NCBI GenBank assembly: GCA_022376925.1
Contig: JAIOJX010000032.1
Coordinates: forward strand, 99,254,794 to 99,318,793
Source: Tragulus kanchil
Lineage: Eukaryota; Chordata; Mammalia; Artiodactyla; Tragulidae
Reading direction: 5' to 3'
Length of the DNA stretch: 64,000 bases
The position numbers were made by a program, and so were the translations under genes. Below are positions 45,090-57,639 of the stretch, in pieces (position 1 is the stretch's first letter; each line of letters starts with the position of its first letter). The notes below the pieces were generated by a model. The model was not told where the DNA came from, made no database searches, and saw nothing but the letters and a program-made list of their open reading frames with translations.

Positions 45090-47316
45090 GGCAAGTTTCT
45101 ATTCAGTACTCAAGGTTGCTCTAGCATGCCCTGTGGTTCCTCTGCCTTTTCCAGAGAGTTCAGGAACAGGGTCTTAAGTAGACCCAGCTCCTTTGTATCA
45201 AAGGTCTGAAATCATGGAAGTGATGTGTTAGGAAAATCCCTGAGCAGAATTCAGTGCTGGACCTTGCTACTACCATCTTCTCCTCCATGGGACTCTAAAA
45301 GGCCCAGGAGTCTGGAGGGAAACCTTTAGCAGAGAAAACTTTTGGCAGGTGGCAGCTAGATTGAAAACCCATCTGGAAAATTTCATTGTTTCCTGACAAA
45401 TTCTCTTAGGTTGATGCATTAAGGTCCTCAGTAAGGATGTCCTCTAACAGGAAATTTGGGAAGCCCAAATACATGCTTCCTGATGAGTTGGTTCTCCCAG
45501 GTTAGGGAGTATCTTAGTCTTGGGTGCTGCTAGCATGCTTTGCAATCCTGTAAGAAAGAGAGGCACGTGGGAAATACAGAGGTTTTGCTTGTATCAGACT
45601 CCTAAGAGTAAGCAATCAGGCTAATTAACTCTCTTTCCTTCCTTCCACCTAGAGTAAAAACAAACAACGGTGACCAGGCAAAATTCCCTCCCTCCCTCCT
45701 TTTTCCTTCTTTCCTTCCTTTCTTTTCCACAGGTTGCTATAGTGTCATGGGGATCCGTCTGCAACTCTGAGTGGAATTATGCATGTTTTCATCAGGAACA
45801 ATAATGAGAAATAGTTGAAATAACCAGTCCCCTAAGATTACTGGGAAACCTAAAATATTCATTTATTTTTGGATTAGAAAACTTTTTAAGATCGAAGGGG
45901 CACTAACTTTGAAGACAGATCTAAGTTTGAGTCCAGTAACCACTTACCAGCTGTGTTGTGGTGTGACATTTCTTTACCTTCTTGAACATCAGTTTTCCCA
46001 TCTGTAAAATGATAATAATGATACCTGCCTCTTAGGAACACCTTAAAACTACAGATAATGAAGGTAAAGCACTTAACACAGTGTCTGATGCAGTATTTGG
46101 CTCAGAATAACTGTTTCATAAATAAATAGTACCTTTTAGTGATAGGGAAGCAAAGGGAAAAAATAAAGTAGTTTTATATCAAATTTTATCCTTTTATGAT
46201 AGGCAAGTTTCTATTCAGTACTCAAGGTTGCTCTAGCATGCCCTGTGGTTCCTCTGCCTTTTCCAGAGAGTTCAGGAACAGGGTCTTAAGTAGACCCAGC
46301 TCCTTTGTATCAAAGGTCTGAAATCATGGAAGTGATGTGTTAGGAAAATCCCTGAGCAGAATTCAGTGCTGGACCTTGCTACTACCATCTTCTCCTCCAT
46401 GGGACTCTAAAAGGCCCAGGAGTCTGGAGGGAAACCTTTAGCAGAGAAAACTTTTGGCAGGTGGCAGCTAGATTGAAAACCCATCTGGAAAATTTCATTG
46501 TTTCCTGACAAATTCTCTTAGGTTGATGCATTAAGGTCCTCAGTAAGGATGTCCTCTAACAGGAAATTTGGGAAGCCCAAATACATGCTTCCTGATGAGT
46601 TGGTTCTCCCAGGTTAGGGAGTATCTTAGTCTTGGGTGCTGCTAGCATGCTTTGCAATCCTGTAAGAAAGAGAGGCACGTGGGAAATACAGAGGTTTTGC
46701 TTGTATCAGACTCCTAAGAGTAAGCAATCAGGCTAATTAACTCTCTTTCCTTCCTTCCACCTAGAGTAAAAACAAACAACGGTGACCAGGCAAAATTCCC
46801 TCCCTCCCTCCTTTTTCCTTCTTTCCTTCCTTTCTTTTCCACAGGTTGCTATAGTGTCATGGGGATCCGTCTGCAACTCTGAGTGGAATTATGCATGTTT
46901 TCATCAGGAACAATAATGAGAAATAGTTGAAATAACCAGTCCCCTAAGATTACTGGGAAACCTAAAATATTCATTTATTTTTGGATTAGAAAACTTTTTA
47001 AGATCGAAGGGGCACTAACTTTGAAGACAGATCTAAGTTTGAGTCCAGTAACCACTTACCAGCTGTGTTGTGGTGTGACATTTCTTTACCTTCTTGAACA
47101 TCAGTTTTCCCATCTGTAAAATGATAATAATGATACCTGCCTCTTAGGAACACCTTAAAACTACAGATAATGAAGGTAAAGCACTTAACACAGTGTCTGA
47201 TGCAGTATTTGGCTCAGAATAACTGTTTCATAAATAAATAGTACCTTTTAGTGATAGGGAAGCTGAAATGGGAAAGAAGTCATAGAAACAGACTTCAGGT
47301 CAGTTTTATATCAATT
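45090..47316. repeat. Direct tandem duplication M (unit 1112 bp)
   Basis: 45090-46201 is repeated from 46202. The match is clean to about 47264. In copy 1 the next 50 bases (46152-46201) are a shrunken, altered version of copy 2's 47265-47316, with tens of bases missing. Both contain a long pyrimidine tract (45683-45730, 46795-46842). Confidence 0.92.
45905..46112 (+). repeat. MIR element (copy at 47017-47224)
   Basis: 'aagtttgagtccagtaacca', 'cttaccagctgtgttgtggt', 'catcagttttcccatctgta', 'aaatgataataatgatacct' and 'taaagcacttaacacagtg'. Nearly full-length MIR. Confidence 0.75.
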
Positions 47317-48295
47317 TATAACCTACTATCCTATTGATTTTGAATGATGTTTTTCTGCTTTTGAGTAGAGAAATGTTTAAGTATTTGGAGATAGAATTGC
47401 CAGTATATAAATGGACAGGTCATTTCTATGTAGAATATGTTCATCCTAGTTTTTCAATTTGATGGCATCATGTTGCATTTACTAAATTCCCCTCTGTTCA
47501 GAGATTCATATTTTCAGTTTTTGTTATTTTAGCTGATAGAAGAAGCCTTCAATTCTGTGAAGTGGCCTTGGTCCTGAGGAACAGTAGCCCTATATATCAT
47601 TACATTTGTTGGGTGACAGAGAAGTTACACCTTAGCCTAAAGCTTACTCAAACATTTGAGTAGCAGCCTGGTTCACAAGCAACTGAATTCAGGAAAGAAT
47701 AGATGACAAGAAACCAGCTCATGTTACATGATTTGGCATAAATGATTCTATGACTTCTTTGTCCCTAAATAATTGGAGTTGAGTCAAAAGAGATAATGCA
47801 TGTGAAAGCATTTTGAAAACTAAAGTTTTCATTGTAATGGATCATTATTATTCTAATTACTAGTAATATGAAGATCCTAATATAGCATGATCCAATTATC
47901 AAGATAAGAGTATTTCTGAAGTTGTGAACATCAGGCACCCATTTCGTATTTAGTTTTAGACCGTTTTGCTTTGTTCTCTAATTGTTTCATGCATTTTAAT
48001 ATTCCCCCTCCAAGTAAATTGCAAGCATCTATATAACCATTTAGTCAATTCAGTATAATTCATTATTCCAAAATCATCTACTGAATGCTTACCGTGTGCC
48101 AGGCATAGAGCTGAGAACCAGAGCCAAATCAGTGAATAAAGTGCTTTTCCTACCCTCAGTGAGCTTTCTTACTTATGGAGAGGACAAGCAAGGGTGGCTA
48201 GAAGATAGCGTTGAGAATGCTCTGACTTAGGCATTTCAGAAAAAAAAAGAGGAACTCCAGGTGGTAAAAGTAGCATATAGAAAGGCTGTGGCACA
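47317..48295. other. Unique sequence with old repeat scrap
   Basis: Near 48070-48175 the order 'ctactgaatgcttaccgtgt', 'gccaggcatagagctgag', 'ctaccctcagtgagctttc' is that of a common old mammalian repeat. The rest shows nothing nameable. Confidence 0.4.

Positions 48296-48336
<41 letters not shown>
48296..48336. repeat. (TG)n(GA)n compound microsatellite
   Basis: About twelve TG units followed by about eight GA units. Likely polymorphic. Confidence 0.88.
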
Positions 48337-48524
48337 ACAAGCATACATAATACATTTGTGGAGCTGCAATAATTCGCTCCAGCAGACATAAGAGGAGGCA
48401 GGGGCACTGTTTGGAATGAAACTAAAGTTCAGTAATCTGTCCTGCACAAGAAGATACCACCAAACTGTGTGTCAGAAACAAAATGCCATTGAGTTGCTCA
48501 TGATTCCTCAGTTAGGCCAGGTTC

Positions 48525-48840
48525 TGGAGGATAGTTTGTCTCTACTTTGGTTAGTATTGGTCACTGTTTCATTTGCATGTTCTTGGACTTTATTTAAATG
48601 GAATTGTATAGTGTGTATTCCGATTTTGGTCTGGCTTATTTAACTCGGTATAATTAGAGAGTCATTCAAGTTGCCGGAGGTCTTATATTAATAGTTCATT
48701 TTTATGGCTGCATGGTATTCCACGGTATGGACACACATCAGTTTGTGTGGTCATTCACTTGTTGATAAATACATGGGTTCTTTGTATTTTATGAATATTG
48801 CTAATAAAGCTGCCACACACATTTATGTGAAAAGACATAT
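48525..48840 (-). mobile_element. Old L1M 3' fragment
   Basis: 'taaatggaattgtatagtgt', 'ggtctggcttatttaactcg', 'ttttatggctgcatggtatt', 'tatgaatattgctaataaag' is the L1M 3' order in reverse. Confidence 0.65.
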
Positions 48841-49079
48841 AGCATCACTTCTGTCACATTATATTGGTTAAACAGGTTAGAGGGCCCTCAGGGTAAAAGG
48901 CAGTGAACTTCAGGAGGAGCAGGATGCAGTACAGGGACAGGAGGAAGGGTTATTGGCTTTGACTGTGGACTTTCTACAGAGAGATGAGTATACCATGCCA
49001 TGGACAGCTTGGCTTTATCCAAAAATCTGTGTTGTAACCACTAAAGGAGCTTTTGACTAGGGAAAAAGGAAGGTATATA

Positions 49080-49126
49080 TTGGGTTGGCCAAAGAGTTTG
49101 GGTTTTCCTGTATGACATTATGGCTG
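49080..49126 (+). mobile_element. Mariner terminal inverted repeat, solo end
   Basis: 'ttgggttggccaaagagttt' right after a TA-rich flank, then 'gggttttcctgtatgacatt'. Matches a mariner-type end like that of the MITE at 20731, but the other arm is not found in the next few hundred bases. Confidence 0.6.
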
Positions 49127-49479
49127 CCTTCAGTCCCCAAGTGCCATGAGCTATCTTCTGTATTTCTGAAGGAAAGCCCATTCTTCTGCAGATGGCTGTA
49201 GCAGCCTCATAATCCTTGCTCACCTGGGGTTCAGAAGTGGTTCAGAGAAAGTCTGCAGCAGCATACAGAGGGTTAATCCTACGCCATTGGGGATGTACAA
49301 ACCAGAATCCCATCTAAATCTCAATACCGCATGCTGCCTGAGGGATCATCAGGTACTAAAGCCCAAGATAAAAAGGCCTGACAAAGATTATTGACGGTTT
49401 ATCTTTTAATGAGCAGCTGGAATTGATTCTGTTCCCCTCTGGGATGGCTTTCTCTGTCCTTCCTCCATCCGAGAGGCTA

Positions 49480-49760
49480 TGGTGAACGTCAACAACAACA
49501 AAATACAAATCTCCAACTTGAATGATTACAAGGCTTTGCTCTCTAACAAATAAAGTTTCTAAAAATGAGAAATGGCTCACCTCTTTGAAAATAGATATAT
49601 TTAGAATTGCTATGATTATCCTGATTATTGTGAAACACTCCTGGTACATTGGATTATTTTCAAAGAGGCTGGTTGCTTCTAATTGGATATTCCTTGCAGT
49701 TTCCCTCTGGGTAGGTAAGCAGTATTAACTCTTAATCATCTGAGGCAATTAGATGCACAT
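49480..49760. other. Repeat-free AT-rich block, candidate regulatory DNA (copy at 50593-50873)
   Basis: No repeat motifs; 'ttctaattggatattcc' and 'attaactcttaatcatctg' contain homeodomain-type cores. Inference from composition only. Confidence 0.2.
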
Positions 49761-50194
49761 GGTTCTAAACTAGGTACCAAAGGCTGTTGAATTGTTAATA
49801 TAGTCATAATGGTAGAGCCCTGTGTCAGGAAAGTGTTCAGGAAGAAGAAACTGGCAGCCAATTGTGTGAGTTTCTGCACATATGTTCTGAGAAAGAGAAA
49901 TAATATCTCTGCAAATGGCAATGGTCAAAATTCCTGGGGATACTGATGTGCAGGCCGCTCTCAGTGTGCTGCTGTCTTCATCCAACTTCTCCCTTTACAT
50001 GGGGTTAGAGCTCCATCTGAACCTTGTGTACTTTGCTGAGCTCAGAATGAGGCCTTTGGTCACCTTTGGGGTGGAAATGATGATTGCAGGAAGCAGTCTA
50101 GACTAGGAAGAACAAAGAGGAAAAGGTGGACTTTTGAGAGAATAGGTTGTAGTCCCAAGAAAACCAACAATTAAGTCTGTACTGGCTTTATGGA

Positions 50195-50440
50195 AGCACC
50201 AGTACGTTGGCCACTTAATACAAAGAGCCAATTCATTGGAAAAGACTCTCATACTGGGAAAGATGGAGGGCAGGAAAGGGATGACAGAGGATGAAATGAT
50301 TGGATGTCATCACCAACTCAATGGACACAAGTTTGAGCAAACTCTGGGAGATAGTGAAGGACAGGGAAGACTGGCGTGTTGCGGTTCATGGGGTCACAAA
50401 GAGATAGATGACTGAGCAGCTGAACAACTGGCTTTGTGAT
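50195..50440 (+). mobile_element. BovB LINE 3' end (copy at 51308-51555)
   Basis: 'acaaagagccaattcattgg', 'aaaagactctcatactggga', 'acagaggatgaaatgattgg', 'tcatcaccaactcaatggac' and 'ggttcatggggtcacaaaga' match the BovB 3' end. Second copy from duplication N. No open ORF2 frame. Confidence 0.85.
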
Positions 50441-51703
50441 CTGTACCGCAGCTGGAGGGATTCAGGTACTAAAGCCCAAGATAAAAAGGCCTGACAAAGA
50501 TTATTGACGGTTTATCTTTTAATGAGCAGCTGGAATTGATTCTGTTCCCCTCTGGGATGGCTTTCTCTGTCCTTCCTCCATCCGAGAGGCTATGGTGAAC
50601 GTCAACAACAACAAAATACAAATCTCCAACTTGAATGATTACAAGGCTTTGCTCTCTAACAAATAAAGTTTCTAAAAATGAGAAATGGCTCACCTCTTTG
50701 AAAATAGATATATTTAGAATTGCTATGATTATCCTGATTATTGTGAAACACTCCTGGTACATTGGATTATTTTCAAAGAGGCTGGTTGCTTCTAATTGGA
50801 TATTCCTTGCAGTTTCCCTCTGGGTAGGTAAGCAGTATTAACTCTTAATCATCTGAGGCAATTAGATGCACATGGTTCTAAACTAGGTACCAAAGGCTGT
50901 TGAATTGTTAATATAGTCATAATGGTAGAGCCCTGTGTCAGGAAAGTGTTCAGGAAGAAGAAACTGGCAGCCAATTGTGTGAGTTTCTGCACATATGTTC
51001 TGAGAAAGAGAAATAATATCTCTGCAAATGGCAATGGTCAAAATTCCTGGGGATACTGATGTGCAGGCCGCTCTCAGTGTGCTGCTGTCTTCATCCAACT
51101 TCTCCCTTTACATGGGGTTAGAGCTCCATCTGAACCTTGTGTACTTTGCTGAGCTCAGAATGAGGCCTTTGGTCACCTTTGGGGTGGAAATGATGATTGC
51201 AGGAAGCAGTCTAGACTAGGAAGAACAAAGAGGAAAAGGTGGACTTTTGAGAGAATAGGTTGTAGTCCCAAGAAAACCAACAATTAAGTCTGTACTGGCT
51301 TTATGGAAGCACCAGTACGTTGGCCACTTAATACAAAGAGCCAATTCATTGGAAAAGACTCTCATACTGGGAAAGATGGAGGGCAGGGAAAGGGGATGAC
51401 AGAGGATGAAATGATTGGATGTCATCACCAACTCAATGGACACAAGTTTGAGCAAACTCTGGGAGATAGTGAAGGACAGGGAAGACTGGCGTGTTGCGGT
51501 TCATGGGGTCACAAAGAGATAGATGACTGAGCAGCTGAACAACTGGCTTTGTGATCTGAATCTCCCTCCATCTCTGATCTTCATCTACATACCCCCATTC
51601 CTGATCACTGTAGAAATGAGAGAAGGGTATCAAAATACATGTTGCTTAATAATTATCTTCTACAATTTCAACCTGACTAGGATAGTAGTCTGAGACTTCT
51701 TGT

Positions 51704-53932
51704 TTGGACATAAGAAATATGTTTTACACCTTGACTCAGTGTGTATATATTGCTTCCCTGGTGGTTCAGACTGTAAAGAATCTGCCTGCAATGCAGTAGA
51801 CCTGGGTTTGATCCCTAGGTTGAGAAGATCCCTTGGAGAAGAGACTGGCACCCCACTCCAATATTCTTGCCTGGAGAATTCCATGGCTTGTCCCATGGTG
51901 TCACAGAGAGTAAGACACAACCAAGTGACTTTCATATACATATAACCAAATCAAGATTTCATAGAATAGCAATTACTTAAAAAAAAAAAAAAAATTCAGT
52001 GCACTCCAATAGAATCTGTCCTATCCTGTTGTTTTAAAGCCTTGGCCGTGACAACTTGATTTCATAACCTGCTAATGAATTGTAATGCAGAGTTTGAAAA
52101 AAAAAAATTAGCTAGTGAAAGAAGCAGAGTTCTCTGGCCTTGGGGTCTTAAGGATCAATGAAGATGTGGATGGAGTAGCCTGCCTCAAGAAAGAAAGCCA
52201 AATCAAGTAGAGACCCATACAGCCTTTTTTTCTGTAGCCTTTTCCAAAATTGAGTGCTAGTCCAAGGACCAAGTCTAAGGCTCTAAAACTGACATTGAAG
52301 GAGTTACAGGATTTCACTGTAGGCTCTTAATTTTGCCCAGACTCTGTCTCTGTGATCTTGATCTTTCTGGATCATCTAACAACAGTTTAATGCCTGGATC
52401 TGTTTGTTCGTCTAGATCTGCAGTCTGCCCTTCCCTGCTGCTCTGCACTGGAGAGATTGCATCAGATGGCATTGGCATCTCTGGCCTCTGTTGGGTTTCC
52501 CTACTGGTAGCCACAGCTGGGGAAAGGACAGTAAGAGACTGAGGTCAGAACTCTATTTCCCCAGCTCTCTCCATCCTAGGCGACAGGTTGATACTTGACA
52601 TGTTTGTTGACCTAAGTCCCCAGCTCACTGCTAGACTTATGACCACTGCAGCAATCCTTTCTCTAGGTTTGACCACCAGCCACCTTCCTTTGTCCTTGAG
52701 ATCCATGGGCAGTTCAGTACAATATATAAGAAACAGTGAAGCACCCTTGTAAATTGCACCTTCTATACACTCTCCTCTGCCACCCATCGATGCCATCGAT
52801 TTCATGCTAGGTCTGACCTTGGACATAAGAAATATGTTTTACACCTTGACTCAGTGTGTATATATTGCTTCCCTGGTGGTTCAGACTGTAAAGAATCTGC
52901 CTGCAATGCAGTAGACCTGGGTTTGATCCCTAGGTTGAGAAGATCCCTTGGAGAAGAGACTGGCACCCCACTCCAATATTCTTGCCTGGAGAATTCCATG
53001 GCTTGTCCCATGGTGTCACAGAGAGTAAGACACAACCAAGTGACTTTCATATACATATAACCAAATCAAGATTTCATAGAATAGCAATTACTTAAAAAAA
53101 AAAAAAAAATTCAGTGCACTCCAATAGAATCTGTCCTATCCTGTTGTTTTAAAGCCTTGGCCGTGACAACTTGATTTCATAACCTGCTAATGAATTGTAA
53201 TGCAGAGTTTGAAAAAAAAAAATTAGCTAGTGAAAGAAGCAGAGTTCTCTGGCCTTGGGGTCTTAAGGATCAATGAAGATGTGGATGGAGTAGCCTGCCT
53301 CAAGAAAGAAAGCCAAATCAAGTAGAGACCCATACAGCCTTTTTTTCTGTAGCCTTTTCCAAAATTGAGTGCTAGTCCAAGGACCAAGTCTAAGGCTCTA
53401 AAACTGACATTGAAGGAGTTACAGGATTTCACTGTAGGCTCTTAATTTTGCCCAGACTCTGTCTCTGTGATCTTGATCTTTCTGGATCATCTAACAACAG
53501 TTTAATGCCTGGATCTGTTTGTTCGTCTAGATCTGCAGTCTGCCCTTCCCTGCTGCTCTGCACTGGAGAGATTGCATCAGATGGCATTGGCATCTCTGGC
53601 CTCTGTTGGGTTTCCCTACTGGTAGCCACAGCTGGGGAAAGGACAGTAAGAGACTGAGGTCAGAACTCTATTTCCCCAGCTCTCTCCATCCTAGGCGACA
53701 GGTTGATACTTGACATGTTTGTTGACCTAAGTCCCCAGCTCACTGCTAGACTTATGACCACTGCAGCAATCCTTTCTCTAGGTTTGACCACCAGCCACCT
53801 TCCTTTGTCCTTGAGATTCATGGGCGCAGTTCAGTACAATATATAAGAAACAGTGAAGCACCCTTGTAAATTGCACCTTCTATACACTCTCCTCTGCCAC
53901 CCATCGATGCCATCGATTTCATGCTAGGTCTG
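51704..53932. repeat. Direct tandem duplication O (unit 1115 bp)
   Basis: 51704-52818 is repeated at 52819-53932. Paired frames at 52108/53223, 52314/53429 and 52333/53448. Copy 1 lacks two bases near its end ('gggcagttc' at 52707 versus 'gggcgcagttc'). The join is 'gctaggtctgacc|ttggacataag'; copy 2 runs on as 'gctaggtctggtggtggg'. Confidence 0.93.
51750..51935 (+). mobile_element. Bov-tA SINE (copy at 52865-53050)
   Basis: 'ttgcttccctggtggttcag', 'tctgcctgcaatgcagtaga', 'cctgggtttgatccctaggt', 'actccaatattcttgcctgg' and 'ggtgtcacagagagtaagac'. Full length. Confidence 0.9.
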
Positions 53933-54319
53933 GTGGTGGGCAGCTTAGATGTTCCTTAAAGGAAGGATGTCCTTCCTGACTGTGTGGAGTGAGGTCAGTG
54001 GGCAGCCCTCCAGCTCTCAGCTCCTGCCTGAGGGAAGCCTATCCATCCCAGCAGGAGATCTAGAGTGAATATTTCCTATCCAGGTGGTCCTGCATCAGGC
54101 CCAATAGCCTGGCCTTTATATGCCTGCCTGCTTGCTTCCCTCAGTCAACAGATGTTGCTGCCAAGAAGAGCATGACCTGGCCAATCCTGCTCTTTCCCCT
54201 TCCTTTTTAGCTCTTGATCTCTATTTAAAATCTTATACCATAACTGTATCTTTCTTCCTCTAGAAAATCTCATCTGTAACAGGAAACTAACTGACACTCA
54301 GGGTTAGAGAGGACCTATT
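53933..54319. other. Unique sequence, nothing recognised
   Basis: No repeat family or gene seen. Confidence 0.35.
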
Positions 54320-54570
54320 TTAGAAATAGAGATGTCTCCTTATTGGTCTGTACCATATGCAACTACTACGTGTAAAATAGATAATCAACAAGGACCTGCC
54401 ATATAGGACAAGGAACTCCCCTCAACATTCTATAATAACCTAAATGGGAAAAGAATTTGTAAAAGAATAGATAAGATACATATGTTGAATGGACTCACTT
54501 TACCATGCCCCTAAAACTAATACAACATTGTGAATCAACTATACTTTAATATAAAATAAGTTTTTTAAAA
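54320..54570 (+). mobile_element. L1 3' UTR fragment with poly-A-like end
   Basis: 'gtaaaatagataatcaacaa', 'ggacctgccatataggacaa', 'attctataataacctaaatg', 'caacattgtgaatcaactat' and 'actttaatataaaataag' give the cetartiodactyl L1 3' UTR. Young looking compared with the L1M copies. Confidence 0.85.
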
Positions 54571-55166
54571 AGAACAGTAATTAACAGCCTCACCCACCTA
54601 TCCTATCTGTTCTTGTACTGTTGAACTCCAAGCAGAGAAATATGCACTCTGAGTTGGAAACTTTTCCATGGGGATGGATGTGTCTTTCAATGAGTGTTCC
54701 AATGTTGTTTACTCTTTTCACACTGTGCCTTGATTTCCACAGCTTGTTCAAGAGTGAATCCAAGGAATCAGCTCAAATCATAATCTGAACCAGAAAGATC
54801 TGCACCACAGTAGTCTCCATTTTTGACAAGTGGGAAACACTCTGGCTCTTGATATATTCCCCAGGTCTCTGCTCTGAGCAGGAAGGGCACCTTCCCCTGG
54901 GTTCATCAGACGTGAGTTCACCTGAGTGGTACAGCTGCTTTATCTTGTTTACTGCAGAGGCTTAGCACAATTAAAGTGGAGGACACAGCCGTGAATGACT
55001 TTATCCAATTTCCTTCCCTAAGAGTACCTTCTAAACATAAGTATGCTCTCCATCTTTTCCATGACACTACACTATATTCCATAGGGTTTGTGAATTTACC
55101 CTTTGTGAAAAGGAAAGGATAGCGAAAGATTGTCTCTCCAACTCTTCTCCTTACCCTTCACCAATT
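54571..55166. other. Unique sequence, nothing recognised
   Basis: No repeat family or gene seen. Confidence 0.35.
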
Positions 55167-55224
55167 CAGCCAAGCGTCTGCACTTTTGTTTTCTATATAC
55201 AACTATGGCTAAGCCAGTCCATCA

Positions 55225-55345
55225 TCTTATAGGTGAGGAATCAAATGTCCAGATAAGGAAAGGAATTTGTTCAGGGTCTCTCAACAATTCATATCAGAGC
55301 CAGGAATAAATGCAGATCTCTTTGCTCTCTCCATTCCTTATGGTC
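55225..55345 (-). repeat. MIR-like fragment (copy at 56305-56425)
   Basis: 'cttataggtgaggaatcaaa', 'ggaatttgttcagggtctct' and 'atcagagccaggaataaatg' follow the reverse MIR order, diverged. Confidence 0.5.
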
Positions 55346-55544
55346 CAGTCTGATACTGTCGTGTAGATTTACTCATCCGGAAATTGCCGGCATATTCAGA
55401 CCTAAGTGAGTACAGGATGGAGAGGAATGGCATGTCTTGGTGACAGAGGGAGTAAGGGGTAGTGTTTTGATGATACATGTGGGATCTTCTGAGCCTATTT
55501 AAAATCATATACTAGAATCACTTTATCTGTAGGAATTTGATTTA

Positions 55545-55650
55545 TTCTCCTTTGGATTTCTAGCATCAATTTTGGGCCCAGCATGAAAAAGTTTCTCAAT
55601 AAGAGCTTGTCTGTGGATGCATAAATGAATGAATAAATGAATGTGTAAGA
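55545..55650 (-). repeat. L2 tail fragment (copy at 56625-56730)
   Basis: 'ggatttctagcatcaattt', 'gcccagcatgaaaaag' and the (AATG)n-like end 'aaatgaatgaataaatgaat'. Confidence 0.45.
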
Positions 55651-55829
55651 ATGCCTAATACCACCCTCTCCCACACTAGAGCTGCCACATCCACTGTCCT
55701 ACTTTAAATGTAGTTCTTTTCTCAGCTGATGCTTGATATTTCAGGGATCAGCAGGGGAAAATAAAGTCAAATTATGCTACTAGAAGGTCCCTGGGTCTGA
55801 TGAAGGGGTTGGGTGGGGATGAAAATGAG

Positions 55830-56160
55830 GCCTAGACTGCCATTAAAGCAAGTGATCATGCGATGTGATGTATTTCTTTCTGAGACTGTAGCTTAAATCC
55901 CAATTACCTCCTGGTGACAAATGAACTCACTGAGTAATTCATTTTGACCGTTGGATCTTTCACCTTCGGTGTGACCATCGCATGGGGAAGGTGTATGACA
56001 AATTTCCAGATTTAATTTCAGTGCTTGGGAGCCCAAGTGGCACAATTACCAGATCAAGAGTGACGGCAGCATATTAACATGAAGAGTTTGTGTGAAGCTG
56101 AGCTTTTACTGAGAATGCTCAAACTTGGATCTTTGTAAGCATTGTGGAGCACCAGCTGTT
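55830..56160. other. Repeat-free block, candidate regulatory DNA (copy at 56910-57240)
   Basis: No repeat signature; contains 'gagtaattcattttgacc', 'agatttaatttcagtgcttg' and 'gcatattaacatgaag'. Candidate conserved non-coding element by composition only. Confidence 0.25.
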
Positions 56161-57394
56161 CTCAGGCATCTAGACCTTGGGATATTTTCTTCTCTAGCTT
56201 TATCCTGACGCTTGCTATTCAGAAGCCCTCTGAGTCCTGCTGATAGCAGCCAAGCGTCTGCACTTTTGTTTTCTATATACAACTATGGCTAAGCCAGTCC
56301 ATCATCTTATAGGTGAGGAATCAAATGTCCAGATAAGGAAAGGAATTTGTTCAGGGTCTCTCAACAATTCATATCAGAGCCAGGAATAAATGCAGATCTC
56401 TTTGCTCTCTCCATTCCTTATGGTCCAGTCTGATACTGTCGTGTAGATTTACTCATCCGGAAATTGCCGGCATATTCAGACCTAAGTGAGTACAGGATGG
56501 AGAGGAATGGCATGTCTTGGTGACAGAGGGAGTAAGGGGTAGTGTTTTGATGATACATGTGGGATCTTCTGAGCCTATTTAAAATCATATACTAGAATCA
56601 CTTTATCTGTAGGAATTTGATTTATTCTCCTTTGGATTTCTAGCATCAATTTTGGGCCCAGCATGAAAAAGTTTCTCAATAAGAGCTTGTCTGTGGATGC
56701 ATAAATGAATGAATAAATGAATGTGTAAGAATGCCTAATACCACCCTCTCCCACACTAGAGCTGCCACATCCACTGTCCTACTTTAAATGTAGTTCTTTT
56801 CTCAGCTGATGCTTGATATTTCAGGGATCAGCAGGGGAAAATAAAGTCAAATTATGCTACTAGAAGGTCCCTGGGTCTGATGAAGGGGTTGGGTGGGGAT
56901 GAAAATGAGGCCTAGACTGCCATTAAAGCAAGTGATCATGCGATGTGATGTATTTCTTTCTGAGACTGTAGCTTAAATCCCAATTACCTCCTGGTGACAA
57001 ATGAACTCACTGAGTAATTCATTTTGACCGTTGGATCTTTCACCTTCGGTGTGACCATCGCATGGGGAAGGTGTATGACAAATTTCCAGATTTAATTTCA
57101 GTGCTTGGGAGCCCAAGTGGCACAATTACCAGATCAAGAGCGACGGCAGCATATTAACATGAAGAGTTTGTGTGAAGCTGAGCTTTTACTGAGAATGCTC
57201 AAACTTGGATCTTTGTAAGCATTGTGGAGCACCAGCTGTTCTCAGGCATCTAGACCTTGGGATATTTTCTTCTCTAGCTTTATCCTGACGCTTGCTATTC
57301 AGAAGCCCTCTGAGTCCTGCTGATAGAATCTCTAACATATCTCTTAAATGTCTCCCTTTCTGTTTCTTGTCGTCTTTCATGTTGACCATTAAAG

Positions 57395-57575
57395 GCAGTG
57401 TGCATAATGATTAAGGGTTCAGATCCTCTGGTCCTTTGATAGGAGCTCAGATCATACCTCTGCTTGTCCGCCCTAAATAACCTTGACCAGATTACTTAGA
57501 TGCTGGTGTAGGGTTGTCCTGAGTATTAACATGTTTATACAAATAAAATGCGTGTCAGATAGTAAATCTGTAATT
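57395..57575 (+). repeat. MIR fragment
   Basis: 'gtgcataatgattaagggtt', 'cagatcatacctctgcttg' and 'accttgaccagattactta' fit MIR. Confidence 0.5.
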
Positions 57576-57639
57576 GATGGTAGTTTTTAATATTAGGAAT
57601 GGTATCCCCATCTAGTCCCTATCTACTGTTCAATCACTG

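Larger units (their letters stand above)
49349..51558. repeat. Direct tandem duplication N (unit 1113 bp)
   Basis: 49349-50461 is repeated at 50462-51558. Paired frames at 49356/50469, 49522/50635, 49736/50849 and others. Length differs by two G within G runs (near 50274 versus 51386). Copy 1 ends with about 24 unmatched bases. Confidence 0.93.
55167..57326. repeat. Direct tandem duplication P (unit exactly 1080 bp)
   Basis: 55167-56246 and 56247-57326 are nearly perfect copies with the same length; the one difference I noticed is gagtgacgg at 56059 versus gagcgacgg at 57139. Here neither end is visibly damaged, so this pair alone could pass for a recent real duplication. Confidence 0.93.

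Noticed and set aside
45683..45730. Pyrimidine tract as a functional triplex or splice element
   Set aside because: A low-complexity tract that is common in mammals; no exon follows.
48296..48336. CRISPR-like or minisatellite array at the short repeats
   Set aside because: It is a simple TG/GA microsatellite; no spaced direct repeats occur anywhere in the window and the genome is a mammal's.
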